This document shows, one piece after another, positions 33,256 to 44,600 of a stretch of 64,000 nt of DNA. The DNA comes from Lathyrus oleraceus (taxonomy: Eukaryota; Streptophyta; Magnoliopsida; Fabales; Fabaceae). The stretch is taken from the NCBI RefSeq assembly GCF_024323335.1, contig NC_066579.1, positions 128,949,854 through 129,013,853 on the forward strand, given 5' to 3'. Position 1 is the stretch's first letter. Each line of letters starts with the position of its first letter. The notes beneath the pieces were generated by a model. The model worked only from the letters and a program-made list of their open reading frames with translations, was not told where the DNA came from and did not search any database. The translations under genes and the position numbers were made by a program.

Positions 33256-36200
33256 TTACGCGCAGTATTTTTTGACTACATCTGAGTTAACAGGGGACGG
33301 AAAATCTTCACCGTCCATTGTTGTAAGCATCAAGGCTCCACCGGAGAAAACCTTCTTCACAACATATGGACCTTCATAATTAGGAGTCCACTTGCCCCTG
33401 TTGTCGGTACCGGGAGGAAGGATCCTCTTCAAAACTAGATCTCCAGTTTGAAATGTCCGAGGATGCACCTTCTGATCAAAGGCTCGCTTCATCCTTCTCT
33501 GATACAACTGCCCATGGCACACAGCTGCTAGCCGTCTCTCTTCGATAAGGCTTAACTCGTTAAACCTTGTACGAATCCACTCGGCTTCGTCCAGCTTGAC
33601 ATCCAATAATACCCTCAGAGAAGGGATCTCCACTTCAACCGGTAGGACTGCTTCCATACCATACACGAGGGAGTAGGGGTTGCCCCGGTCGACGTACGCA
33701 CTGAGGTACGGTACCCATGCAAAGCGAAAGGCAGCATCTCGTGCCAATCCTTGTACGTGACGACCATCTTCTGCACAATCTTCTTGATATTCTTGTTTGC
33801 CGCCTCTACAGCACCATTCATCTTTGGTCTGTAAGGAGAAGAATTGTGATGTTCGATCTTGAAATCTCTGCAAAGCTCTTTCATCATCTTGTTATTGAGA
33901 TTTGAACCATTGTCAGTGATGATTCTCTCGGGAACTCCGTAACGACAGATGATCTCCTTCTTGATGAACCGGGCAACCACTTGTTTGGTAACATTGGCAT
34001 AGGAAGCTGCCTCCACCCATTTGGTGAAGTAATCAATCGCAACCAAAATGAAGCGATGTCCATTTGAAGCAGTTGGTTCAATCTTCCCAATCATGTCAAT
34101 GCCCCACATGGCAAACGGCCAAGGCGAGTTCATGACATTCAACGGGCTTGGTGGTACATGCACCTTATCAGCATAGATTTGGCACTTATGGCATTTCCGA
34201 GCGTACTTGAAGCAATCGGATTCCATAGTCATCCAGTAATAACCGGCTCTCAATAATTTCTTCGACATTGCATGACCACCAGCATGGGTACCAAACGAAC
34301 CCTCGTGCACTTCTTGCATCAACATGTCTGCTTCGTGTCTATCCACGCATCTGAGCAAGACCATGTCAAAGTTCCGCTTGTACAGCACATCATCCTGATT
34401 CAAATAAAAGCTTCCAGCTAGCCTTCTCAGGGTTTTCTTGTCATTCTTCGATGCACCTTCAGGATACTCCTGAGTCTTGAGGAAGTTCTTGATGTCATAA
34501 TACCACGGTTTCTCATCAATAGCAACAACAGACTCGGCTGCAAACACATACGCAGGCCTCTCGAGTCGATTCACAGCAATGTGTGGCACATGATTCCACC
34601 AATGAACTTTTATCATGGAAGATAAAGTAGCCAAAGCGTCAGCCATCTGATTCTCATCCCGGGGGACATGATACAATTTCACCTTCTTGAAGAACGTCAG
34701 TATTCTTCTGGTGTAATCTCTATACGGAATCAAATGCGGTTGGTTCGTATTCCAATCTCCATTGACCTGATTGATCACTAGAGCGGAATCTCCAAATATG
34801 TCAAGCGTTTTGATTCTCAAATCAATGGCTTCTTCTATTCCCATGATGCAAGCCTCGTACTCAGCTTCGTTGTTGGTGACATCAAAGGTCAATCTGGCAG
34901 AAAAAGGTATATGAGCACCTTTGGGATTGATCAGCACCGCGCCAACACCATTACCATTCACATTGACAGCCCCATCAAACATCAGTGTCCACTTGTCATC
35001 CGGATCCGGTCCTTCCTCGACAAGAGGCTCGTCACAATCTTTCATCTTTAGATACATGATGTCTTCATCAGGGAATTCGAACATCATAGGCTGATAATCG
35101 TCGATCGGTTGTTCGGCGAGATAGTCTGACAAAACACTACCTTTGATAGCCTTCTGAGACGTGTATTGGATATCATACTCTGTTAAGATCATCTGCCAAC
35201 GGGCAACACGTCCGGTGAGAGCCGGCTTCTCAAAGATGTATTTGACTGGATCCATCTTAGAAATCAATAAGGTAGTATGGTTCAACATATACTGCCTCAG
35301 TCGGCGAGCAGCCCAGGCCAAAGCACAGCAAGTTTTCTCAAGCTGTGAATATTTGATTTCACAGTCGGTAAACTTTTTGCTAAGGTAGTATATGGCATGC
35401 TCTTTTCGACCAGACTCGTCATGCTGACCCAATACACACCCCATCGAGTTCTCGGTAACTGACAGGTACATTATCAGCGGTCTCCCTGGAACCGGAGGGA
35501 TCAGGATTGGAGGTTTCTGTAGATACTCTTTTATCTTGTCAAAAGCTTTCTGACAATCATCATTCCATTTGATGGCCTGATTCTTTCTAAGCAATTTGAA
35601 TATCGGTTCACACGTGGCAGTCAGGTGAGATACGAACCTTGCAATGTAGTTCAGTCTTCCTAAAAATCCACGAACCTGCTTCTCTGTTCTCGGTTCAGGC
35701 ATCTCCTGAATAGCTTTGACTTTTGCTGGATCAACCTCAATCCCTTTCTCACTGACAATGAAGCCTAACAGCTTCCCTGATCTCACACCAAACGTACACT
35801 TGTTTGGATTCAGCCTCAGTTTGAACTTGACCAACCTGTCAAACAACTTCTGCAGATTTACCAGGTGCTCCTCTTCTGTCTGCGACTTCGCAATCATATC
35901 ATCCACATACACTTCAATCTCTTTATGCATCATGTCATGAAAGAGAGTCGTCATGGCCCTCTGATAGGTAGCACCGGCATTCTTCAGCCCAAATGGCATC
36001 ACCTTATAGCAGAACGTGCCCCAAGGTGTAATGAATGTCGTCTTTTCCATGTCTTCTGGCGCCATCTTGATCTGATTATAGCCCGAGAAACCATCCATGA
36101 AAGAGAATACCGAGGATTGAGCTGTATTATCCACCAATACATCAATGTGAGGTAGTGGGAAATCGTCTTTCGGACTCGCCCTGTTCAAGTCCCGGTAATC

Positions 36201-36725
36201 GACACACATCCTGACTTTGCCATCCTTCTTCGGCACAGGAACGATGTTGGCTACCCACGGCGGGTAAGTTGTTACTGACAAGAAACCAGCATCGAACTGC
36301 TTCTGAACCTCTTCCTTGATTTTCACTGCCATATCAGGACTCGTTCTACGAAGCTTCTGTTTGACCGAAGGACAATCATCTCTGAGAGGTAGTCTGTGAA
36401 CCACAATATCAGTATTCAGCCCAGGCATATCTTGATAAGACCAGGCAAATATCTCCATGTACTCTCTCAGCATCTCAATCAACCTTCTCTTGACCTCAGG
36501 TTTCAAAGCAGCCCCAATTTTGATCTCTCTTCTGGCGTCCTCAGTACCAAGATTCACAATCTCCAATTCCTCCTGATGAGGTTGGATGACCCTTTCCTCC
36601 TGCTTCAACAATCTAGCCAATTCTTTCGGGAGTTCACGGTCTTCATCACTCTCCTCTTCAGCTTGGTAGATGGGATTGTCGAAATCATATTGAGCCATAA
36701 CAGATTTGTTCATAGTGGATGCCAT
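33256..36725 (-). pseudogene. pol: Ogre pol (RT-RNase H-INT), copy 1, one-base frameshift
   Basis: Same protein as copy 2 up to residue ~1016: RT with Y-V-D-D at 273-276, degenerate retroviral-type RNase H (~410-540), a second RNase H with D584, E620, D646 and D696, integrase zinc finger H807/H814/C845/C848 and core D877, D938, E974. At 33676-33679 there are four Gs where copy 2 has five (52760-52764). The frame is lost after the conserved R-T-S-T-G-A-T-P phrase, giving a wrong 20-residue end; the integrase C-terminal domain continues in another frame to 33256. A translated product would have the catalytic core but no C-terminal domain. Confidence 0.93.
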
Positions 36726-36735
36726 AAGATTATTT

Positions 36736-36977
36736 CTGCATGTTGATGCTTTATTTTAGAAAAAGAGTTCAAGAAAGTCACAAAAACAAAAACATTGCCA
36801 TTTTTATTTTTTTTTTGAAAAATGAAAAACAAAATAGAAAGACAGGGATCACAAAATTGTTTGCAAAACGTCCTTTATTAGTGATAAACAATGAAAACAT
36901 GTGGCCCTACAATGAACCACTACGTCTTGGGCAGAACGTAGGGTTTTGTGCAGAATGAAAAAACAAAAGAAAATTAC
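36736..36977 (-). other. Ogre intron between gag-protease and pol, copy 1 (242 nt)
   Basis: Donor GTAATT at 36977, overlapping the gag-protease stop (the T of GT is the first base of TAA). Acceptor ATGCAG ends at 36736. Removing it joins the protease frame to the pol frame in phase, through ten bases upstream of the pol ATG at 36725. Such an intron is an established Ogre feature and allows both unspliced gag-protease and spliced gag-pol products. Confidence 0.85.
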
Positions 36978-39900
36978 TCTGTCTGAAGAGTAACTTGGAC
37001 CATATCCTCGGCAGTCCAGTTGTTGATCACTTCCCCTGGCGCACTTGGGCGGACCCAGCAGTCGAGATCACAATCGCTGTCGACATCTTCACCCTCAGTA
37101 GCAAAGACATCACCATGATTCATCAGCCCAGCGCTGGTGAAGGTACTTGGACCTGCTGCCCCCTGTTCCGCTCGGAGAGGCTCATAACCGATGCCAAATT
37201 TGTCCTCTTTGACTGGCAAGTCCACCATCTTGCCCCAGCCCTCAGCTCTACCAGAGTCCACAACCTCCTTAGCTTGCTTGTAGGAAGTGATAGAGGCACC
37301 TGGCTTCTTCTGCTCAGCGTAGGCCACCTTCTCAATAGCCACCGTCTCGAACCCCTGGCACAATGTCTCGTGGATCTCGCCATCCACCTCGACATATTTG
37401 AATGAGGACAGATGACTCACCAGAATGTCCTCTTCACCGCACACGGTCACAATCTGACCGTTCCAGACGTATTTGAGCTTCTGGTGGAGAGTCGATGAGA
37501 CTGCTCCTGCTGCATGGATCCATGGACGTCCCAGAAGGCAACTGTAAGCAGGCTGGATGTCCATGACATAGAAGACAATGTCAAACTCCTCCGGACCTAT
37601 CCTTATAGGCAAAGTGATTTCACCAAAGACAGAACGCTTGGATCCATCAAATGCACGAACCACTAGGTCACTTGGCGTCAGTACAACCCCTTCAACCGGT
37701 ATCTTCTTCAGGATTTGCTTCGGCAGCACGTTCAGCGAAGAACCGGTGTCCACCAGGACATGAGACAGCACAGCCCCCTTACACTCCATGGTGATGTGCA
37801 AGGCCTTGTTGTGATTCCGCCCCTCAGGTGTCAAATCAAGATCTGTGAACCCTACACCGTGTCGGGTAGTCACATTAGCAATTACACCTTCCAGTTGATT
37901 GACCGAAATCTCCTGAGGTACATACGCCATATTTAACATCTTCAGCAAGGCGTCTCTATGTGCCTCAGAGCACAACAGCAGAGAAAGGATAGAGATTTTG
38001 GAGGGAGTTTGATTGAGCTGATCTACAATCTTGTAGTCACTCTTCTTTATTATCCTCATGAATTCCTCCACGTCCTTCTCAAACGAGCCACCAGGCACAT
38101 TTGTTTGAGCAGGAACTTCATCAACAACGGCCTGTTTGCCCTTAGCTTTAGCAGATGCCTCAGCATTGGCATCCCTCAACTGTTGAGGCGCAAACAGCCG
38201 ACCACTACGGGTAAAGCCTCCGGGTCCACCCACATTGTCCACAGCAGGACTCACAACGACCGGAGCTTTACTAGCAGGTGCAAAAATCGTCACGGGCGCT
38301 TGATTTGAAGGCTTGACCCTGTTCTCAGCCCTCCTGTTGCTTCGGTAGGCATTGTCATACCTCCAAGGCACAGCATTATTATTCTCGGCCCTTCTGACCG
38401 GAACGACGATGGTTGTTGGAGTGTTGGTAGCAACTGGTGCGGAAATGGTAACCGGAGTACCACTCGTTGTAGGCGCACGCCCTTCGGATGGCTTGAAGAA
38501 GATAGTGACAGTAGACACTGCCCCTTGATCTCTGTCATCAGCCCTACCAAACTGAACATGGCCCTGATCCATCAAACCCTGGATACCAACCCTTAGTAGA
38601 TCGCACTCATCAGCTGACTCTGCACAGCCCAAACAGTCTCTATCACAGCCCGGATGAACACCACTATTCAGCAGACGGTCTTTGACAACCAGCAAAGAAG
38701 TCTGAATCTCTTCAACACTGATCACTAAATCCCCGGATTCAGCCCCTTCAATATAATTTACCCTATGAGCACCATGCGCGGGCATAGGGTTGTTCACAAC
38801 ATTCGGCACAGGGGAGAAATTGATCGTCTTAGAATCGATCAGATCTTGGACTTTATGCTGGAAAGCCCGACATTTCTCGATATTATGTCCTGGTGCTCCA
38901 GAATGGAAATCGCACCGGACATTTGCATCGTACCCAGGTGGCAAGACAGTTGGTGGAGCCATAGTTCTCAACTCCACGAAACCCAACCTGAGCAACTCAG
39001 GTAGAAGCTCAGCATATGACATAGGTAGCGGGTCAAACCTTCTATCCGGTTGCAGCCTCTGCCTCGGCTGATAAGGATGTTGTTGCTGTTGTTGTTGTTG
39101 TCTTGGTTGTTGAGGAGGTGGACGTTGTTGCGGTGCAGGAATGGTTACTGCAGCAACCTGTCTATACTGATGCTGATTTCTGTTCGGCCCTCGGCGGTGC
39201 TGAACAGCGCTAGTTTCACCTTCTCTACGGCGAGGTGCCCCAGAGAAAGGTTTCTTTGATGAAGAGGAACCCACATCGTTGATCTTCCCAGCCTTGATCA
39301 AACTCTCGGTTCTTTCACCACAGATTACAACATCAGAGAAGCTTCCAAATGGGCAACTCCCCATTCGGTCCATAAAGACACCCTGCAGTGTGCCAATGAA
39401 CATATCAGTCAACTCCCTTTCCAGCATAGGGGGTTGGACCCTGGCAGCAAGTTCACGCCACCTCTGGGCGTATTCTTTGAAACTCTCATTATTTTTCTGG
39501 CACAGACTCTGCAGCTGAGTCCTGCTCGGTGCCATATCCATGTTGTGCTTGTATTGTCTGAGAAAAGCTTCTCCCAGATCCCTCCAACATCGGATAGAAT
39601 CTCGCTTGAGTTCCATGTACCAATCCAGAGATGCCCCAGATAGGCTATCCTGGAAGAAATACATCCACATTTTCTCGTCATCTGTATATGCCGAGATCTT
39701 CCGATAATAGGCCTGCACGTGGGTGCGAGGGCAAGAAGTACCGTTGTACTTGTCGAAGGTGGGCGCTTTGAATTTGTGGGGAATCCTCAGACCTTCCACT
39801 AACCCCATATTCGTGACATCGAACCCAAGAGAGTTCTGGCATTCCATCGCCCTAATTTTCTCAGCCAGGGCATCGACCTTACGATCCCTATCTTCATTTC

Positions 39901-40273
39901 TAGCAACATCACCTTCATCCTCTCCCATCATTGTGAACATGTCCTCTTGTCTATCAACAAAAGGAGCTGGATGACGCGCCGGAGCCCTGGTAGCTCTGAC
40001 ATTAACCTCTGCAGCAAGAGGCTGACCATCAACCCTTATACCCCTGAGTTCTTCTCCAGTGGCGTAACCATAAACAGGAGCAGCAGCAACGTTGGCATTT
40101 TCGAAACCAGGTGGAGCAATAGGTGAACCGTGGTTAGACGCCTGAATAACCGTTTCCTGTCTCTGAACCAAAGCACGGAGCTCCTCCTGACCCTGAGCAA
40201 CCCCTTGCATCATCGTCAAAAATTGGGCCATGTTCGCCCTCATCTCAGCCATCTCAGCCTGAACCTGATCCAT
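36974..40273 (-). CDS. gag-pro: Ogre gag-protease polyprotein, copy 1
   Basis: 1099 residues from the ATG at 40273. The frame is open a further 33 codons to 40372 but has no ATG there. Order: N-terminal heptad-rich segment (~1-45); gag capsid domain (~135-320) with Y-N-G-T-S-C-P and W-Y-M-E; glutamine run (~389-398); zinc-knuckle variant C-D-F-H ... G-H ... C (~454-468); a second cysteine cluster C543, C547, C550, C557; proline/valine-rich linker; aspartic protease with intact D-T-G-S-S at ~842-846. It ends T-L-Q-T-E at a stop lying inside the intron donor. It provides capsid and maturation protease. It appears intact and nearly identical to copy 2. Confidence 0.92.
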   Translation of the reverse strand: MDQVQAEMAEMRANMAQFLTMMQGVAQGQEELRALVQRQETVIQASNHGSPIAPPGFENANVAAAPVYGYATGEELRGIRVDGQPLAAEVNVRATRAPARHPAPFVDRQEDMFTMMGEDEGDVARNEDRDRKVDALAEKIRAMECQNSLGFDVTNMGLVEGLRIPHKFKAPTFDKYNGTSCPRTHVQAYYRKISAYTDDEKMWMYFFQDSLSGASLDWYMELKRDSIRCWRDLGEAFLRQYKHNMDMAPSRTQLQSLCQKNNESFKEYAQRWRELAARVQPPMLERELTDMFIGTLQGVFMDRMGSCPFGSFSDVVICGERTESLIKAGKINDVGSSSSKKPFSGAPRRREGETSAVQHRRGPNRNQHQYRQVAAVTIPAPQQRPPPQQPRQQQQQQQHPYQPRQRLQPDRRFDPLPMSYAELLPELLRLGFVELRTMAPPTVLPPGYDANVRCDFHSGAPGHNIEKCRAFQHKVQDLIDSKTINFSPVPNVVNNPMPAHGAHRVNYIEGAESGDLVISVEEIQTSLLVVKDRLLNSGVHPGCDRDCLGCAESADECDLLRVGIQGLMDQGHVQFGRADDRDQGAVSTVTIFFKPSEGRAPTTSGTPVTISAPVATNTPTTIVVPVRRAENNNAVPWRYDNAYRSNRRAENRVKPSNQAPVTIFAPASKAPVVVSPAVDNVGGPGGFTRSGRLFAPQQLRDANAEASAKAKGKQAVVDEVPAQTNVPGGSFEKDVEEFMRIIKKSDYKIVDQLNQTPSKISILSLLLCSEAHRDALLKMLNMAYVPQEISVNQLEGVIANVTTRHGVGFTDLDLTPEGRNHNKALHITMECKGAVLSHVLVDTGSSLNVLPKQILKKIPVEGVVLTPSDLVVRAFDGSKRSVFGEITLPIRIGPEEFDIVFYVMDIQPAYSCLLGRPWIHAAGAVSSTLHQKLKYVWNGQIVTVCGEEDILVSHLSSFKYVEVDGEIHETLCQGFETVAIEKVAYAEQKKPGASITSYKQAKEVVDSGRAEGWGKMVDLPVKEDKFGIGYEPLRAEQGAAGPSTFTSAGLMNHGDVFATEGEDVDSDCDLDCWVRPSAPGEVINNWTAEDMVQVTLQTE

Positions 40274-41594
40274 GCTTCTTCGCTGATTGAGTCTTGTAGA
40301 ATACCGGTGCGGTCGCTGATCAGCTATCCTGCCTGACACAGGAACCAGAGTGAGAAGTCCGAACCAGAACACCTGTTATGCAACATGTTATGATTATGAT
40401 GTTAATGCATATGATGCACATGATAATGATCATTTCTCAGGCCTTCAAAGAGTCTGATTCATCTTCGAAAAAAGCAATCTGCAGCAACGGCACAGTATAC
40501 CAGAGCAATGAGTACCGAGTGAAACCAACAATTTCATCTGTAAATGAGCACCTGGATCTATCAGTGAACAGACTCCGGAATGTACCTGAGAAATGATATG
40601 CATGCAGAGATCATTTTTTTTTTTTTTTTTTTTTTTTTTTTCAAATTTTTTATTGATTCTTTTTTTTGTTGATTGCGTTTCTTTTGAAAAATAAACATGC
40701 TATGATGCACATGATGCAGACACGACTGGCAAGCTGTGCATCTCTGAACACAGGATCGAAGCTTCGGCTCGAACTCTGATCACAATCATCTGAAACCCAA
40801 AGTCAACTGGTCAACTGTCATCTGAGCCCAATCTGAGGAACCGAGTCACCAACGGAGCAACCTTAAATTCAGCCCAGGGGTTCGAAATAAACGGAACCCT
40901 CTGATCAATACCGGGGTCAAACCTCCGGCGTCCAGAAATAACGATCCATAAATCCGACTTATAAATATGACTCTGATCAACGGAACCAAAAGTCACCATC
41001 AAAGTCACCATCAGAACATGCATCTGTAAGAATCACCCTCCCCTCACAGGTAAATTCTAATCAGGTCATCCTAAGGCGGATAATAGTCTCGACAATCGGG
41101 CAAAGATACTCAATGGGTTTGCCCTTTCGGGTGTGCCATTGTAGCTCCCTTAAGATCGTCTCAACCAAGAATCCGGGAAAGAACGGTCACCAGAGTCAAT
41201 AGTTCAGATGAAGTAACTCAACCAAAGTGGAATACCCACAGAGGCAAGCACTATCAAATGAACCTCGTCCGGCTTGTGGTACATCATATTGCCCGGCACA
41301 TGTTGACCTAACATGAAGGAGGCAACATGAGACCACACTAATCCTAGGTGTATACTCGGGCCTGGGTTTTAGCCCCACTCAGAACACCCACCCCAAACAG
41401 AGGAACCACCTGCACAGAGAACAACTCAATGATAGTATGATGCATGCAAACATAAATGCAAATAATAAATGCAAACAATAAATGAAATGAATGCAATAAA
41501 CAACAACAGATAGCAACCAAAGCCCTAACCTAGAGAGCGCTAGGAGAGACTCGCTTAGGGAAGAAGGACCAGCACAGGTCAACTTCTCTAGTTG
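40274..41594 (-). other. Ogre 5' leader, copy 1
   Basis: About 1.3 kb between primer site and gag with no convincing protein, matching 21187-22506. It includes a 28-nt T run at 40614-40641 and, just before gag on the sense strand, ATAACAG as a possible splice acceptor (40373-40379). Confidence 0.7.
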
Positions 41595-41612
41595 TCCCCA
41601 GCAGAGTCGCCA
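41595..41612 (-). other. Ogre primer-binding site, copy 1
   Basis: Minus strand TGGCGACTCTGCTGGGGA, two bases from LTR B, identical to the site at 22507-22524. Confidence 0.92.
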
Positions 41613-41614
41613 GC

Positions 41615-44600
41615 TGTCGCATTACGCGAAAAACCGGCGGGAAAAAAGAAACAACAGAGCCGCCACCGTGCGTTATTTATCCCAAAAGAGGGAAAGGAAA
41701 CGCTCGAAGTAAACCTGGAAAGAACATGGTCTCGCGACCAAAGAGAATGGGTTCGGGAGTCGGTTATGCGAAGGGAAGGTATTAGCACCCCTACGCATCC
41801 GTAGTACTCTACGGGATCCACGCACAAAGGAAGGAAAATGGTTGCTAAAATCACTGCTCAAACACACACACACTGGCTGAAAGAGACACAGGAAAACACA
41901 CAAGACTGAAACTGACTCGGCAGGATATCGCATCCTGGGCCTACTTAGTCTATCAAGCATAGACATCAGAGTCGAAGTAGTTCGGACCGGGGAAACGACA
42001 CATGCTCGCTAGGATGTCGCATCCTATGCATACGTATCTCCTTTGGACGAAGGAGAATCAGAGCATTCGTAGCTCGGCTGACACGCACACAAACGGAAAC
42101 AGGCAATGGCAAACGTGGAGCCTGAATGCCAATCACTGGGCTTACATCAGCATCCGAACCAAAAACACACACAAGGAGGCAAACGAGGAGCCTGAATGCC
42201 AATCACTGGACTTACATCAGCATCCGAACCAAAACACACACTGGAACCCGAACGCCACTCGATGGACTTACATCAGCTTCCAAGCACACAACACCACAAA
42301 ACGAAGACACAGGCAGAAGAAAGGTCTCGATTGCAACTAGGGCAAGAGAAAGGGGAGGTCTCAATCGCAACGAGGGCGAGAGAAAAGCATTAGTGTTAGT
42401 TGTTAGTCAAACTCGACAAGACATCGCATCTCGTGCCTACGTATCTCATCTGGACATGAGAATCAGAGTTGCCGTAGTTCGGCTAAACTATTCCTGTTGG
42501 TTTGTGTTTTTTAGGTGGACAACGTCACTACGCAATCTACCGGATGCTCGACCTTTGGAGACTTACTCACCTGTAGTAGAAGGAGTGGACGTATCCTTAA
42601 GAGGGGATAATGTTTGTTTGTGTTTTAGGAAAGCTCAAGCAAGAAAGGAAGTCCTATACGAAGGAACCGTGCTACCTTAATTGACATGCGAACGAGACTA
42701 CGCGGAGTCTAGCAAACCTAGGGGATACAATCACACCACACAAACATATACAGCATGAAATAAACACACCAACAAGGGGCTCAAACATCAGGGTTAGGCT
42801 TTAGTCGAGGGGTCATATCAACCTCAACAAACAAGCCTCTGTATCGGGGTCAGGTTGGCTCTTAACCTTGCCATTGAGGGGCTAAGGTGAAGCCAGATGA
42901 AAGGTGATGAGGGGTGTGCCTCATTGCTTCTATCTCAAGTCAGAGAGAGCATCAGACAAAGGGAGCGTGGGTCCAGAATGGGGGGACCCTTCTACGCTCA
43001 GGACATAGACTCGACTGTACAATGTACAAGATCTTGGGCTTGGATCTCAATGCTACAACCATGTAATGGGAGCAAGGAGAAGACTCACAGAATAGTGGGG
43101 GATAGATTGCTTATCCCTACCTTCCACCAATTGCCTCAAATGAGGACTTTCCCTGCTTAGGACAAATATAAACATACACAAGCATTGCCTCTTAAGGAGG
43201 ACTTCAGACAGTTTGCCCGGCTCGGTAACAGCCGGGTCTCCAGACTACATGAAGAAGAAAGTTCTATACCTCAATGCCAATTGCTTATAAGCAAAGCAAT
43301 GCAAGTTCTTAAGAGAACTGAGCAACTAAGTGTACCTGTACAAAAGTCAAACAGAATCAGCATCCCATTCATGATCAGACAACAACAATAATGATCAATC
43401 AGTAAGGTACAATCAAACAATAATGGGCACAACACAAAGCTCAATGTGAACCAACATCCTACAAAACAGCCACATTAGTTTACAAGTCAAGTAAAACATC
43501 CCAAATGTGAAACAATATCCTTAAGCCTTAACTCCTTAACCTGAAAAGCCACAATCACATTCAAATGTAAGTAACATGACCACTAGGACTAGCCTAGGGT
43601 CCAAAAGAAAGAAAAATCCTAAAACAGCAACCAATTCATGATCAAAGTCAAGCTATTTCAATAACAAAGGGATCCCAATTGGTCCCATATCCAAACTATG
43701 TACGCATTTTATTCTATACACAATGTAAGGCAAAAGAAGCAAACATGGATCATATAAGAGCAACCAGCAAGATCACATCCAAATAAATGCCAAAATGGCT
43801 CCAAAAAATCCACAAAAATTCTATCCTAAACAGGGGACATTCAACAAGCTTCATGTCAATTTTCAAGCAATTTGGATAAAAGGAGCTATAGGAATTAATT
43901 AAACATGACAAAGCATGCAAAAACAACATCAAATGAGGCCCAATAATATGCATCAACTTCAATCCAATGGTAAACAGTGAGATTAAATGGGAAATGGATG
44001 GGACCAAAGCCAAATGAAAGCTACACATGTCAGGAACTATTCTACCAAATTTCATGGTCATATCATTCATCATGCCCATTCTATGCACAAAGTAAGGCAA
44101 ACTAGTTCAAAGGAAGCCCTAAGCCTACAAACAGAATTATTGCATTCAAATCCACATCAACACAATCCCAAAAATTCTCAAACAATTTACATCTAAACAG
44201 GACCTAATCCAGGTATGGCACACCAAATTTCAGCTTAATAGGGCAAATGGAACCATGTCAATGAAAATCAACAAAAACAGGCACAAGTATAGGCTCCAAA
44301 TCACAACCTCAACACATGCTTCCACTTTAAAAATTCATAATTCAATGAAAACAAAAAAGAAATGGATGAGACCAAAACAGGGAGGTCCTATCATGTGTCT
44401 ACTACAAGCATATCAAATTTCATGAATTTCCAATACACTATGAGCATTTTACAATGATTCTACCAACCTATGTCACATGGATTTGCAAATTCAACCACCA
44501 GAAATGAAAAATCATGATCAATTAGAAAACACAATGAACAATTCCACAAAAATTACCAAAGCCACCTAACATGTTAATGAGCATCCCTACCAAATTTCAA

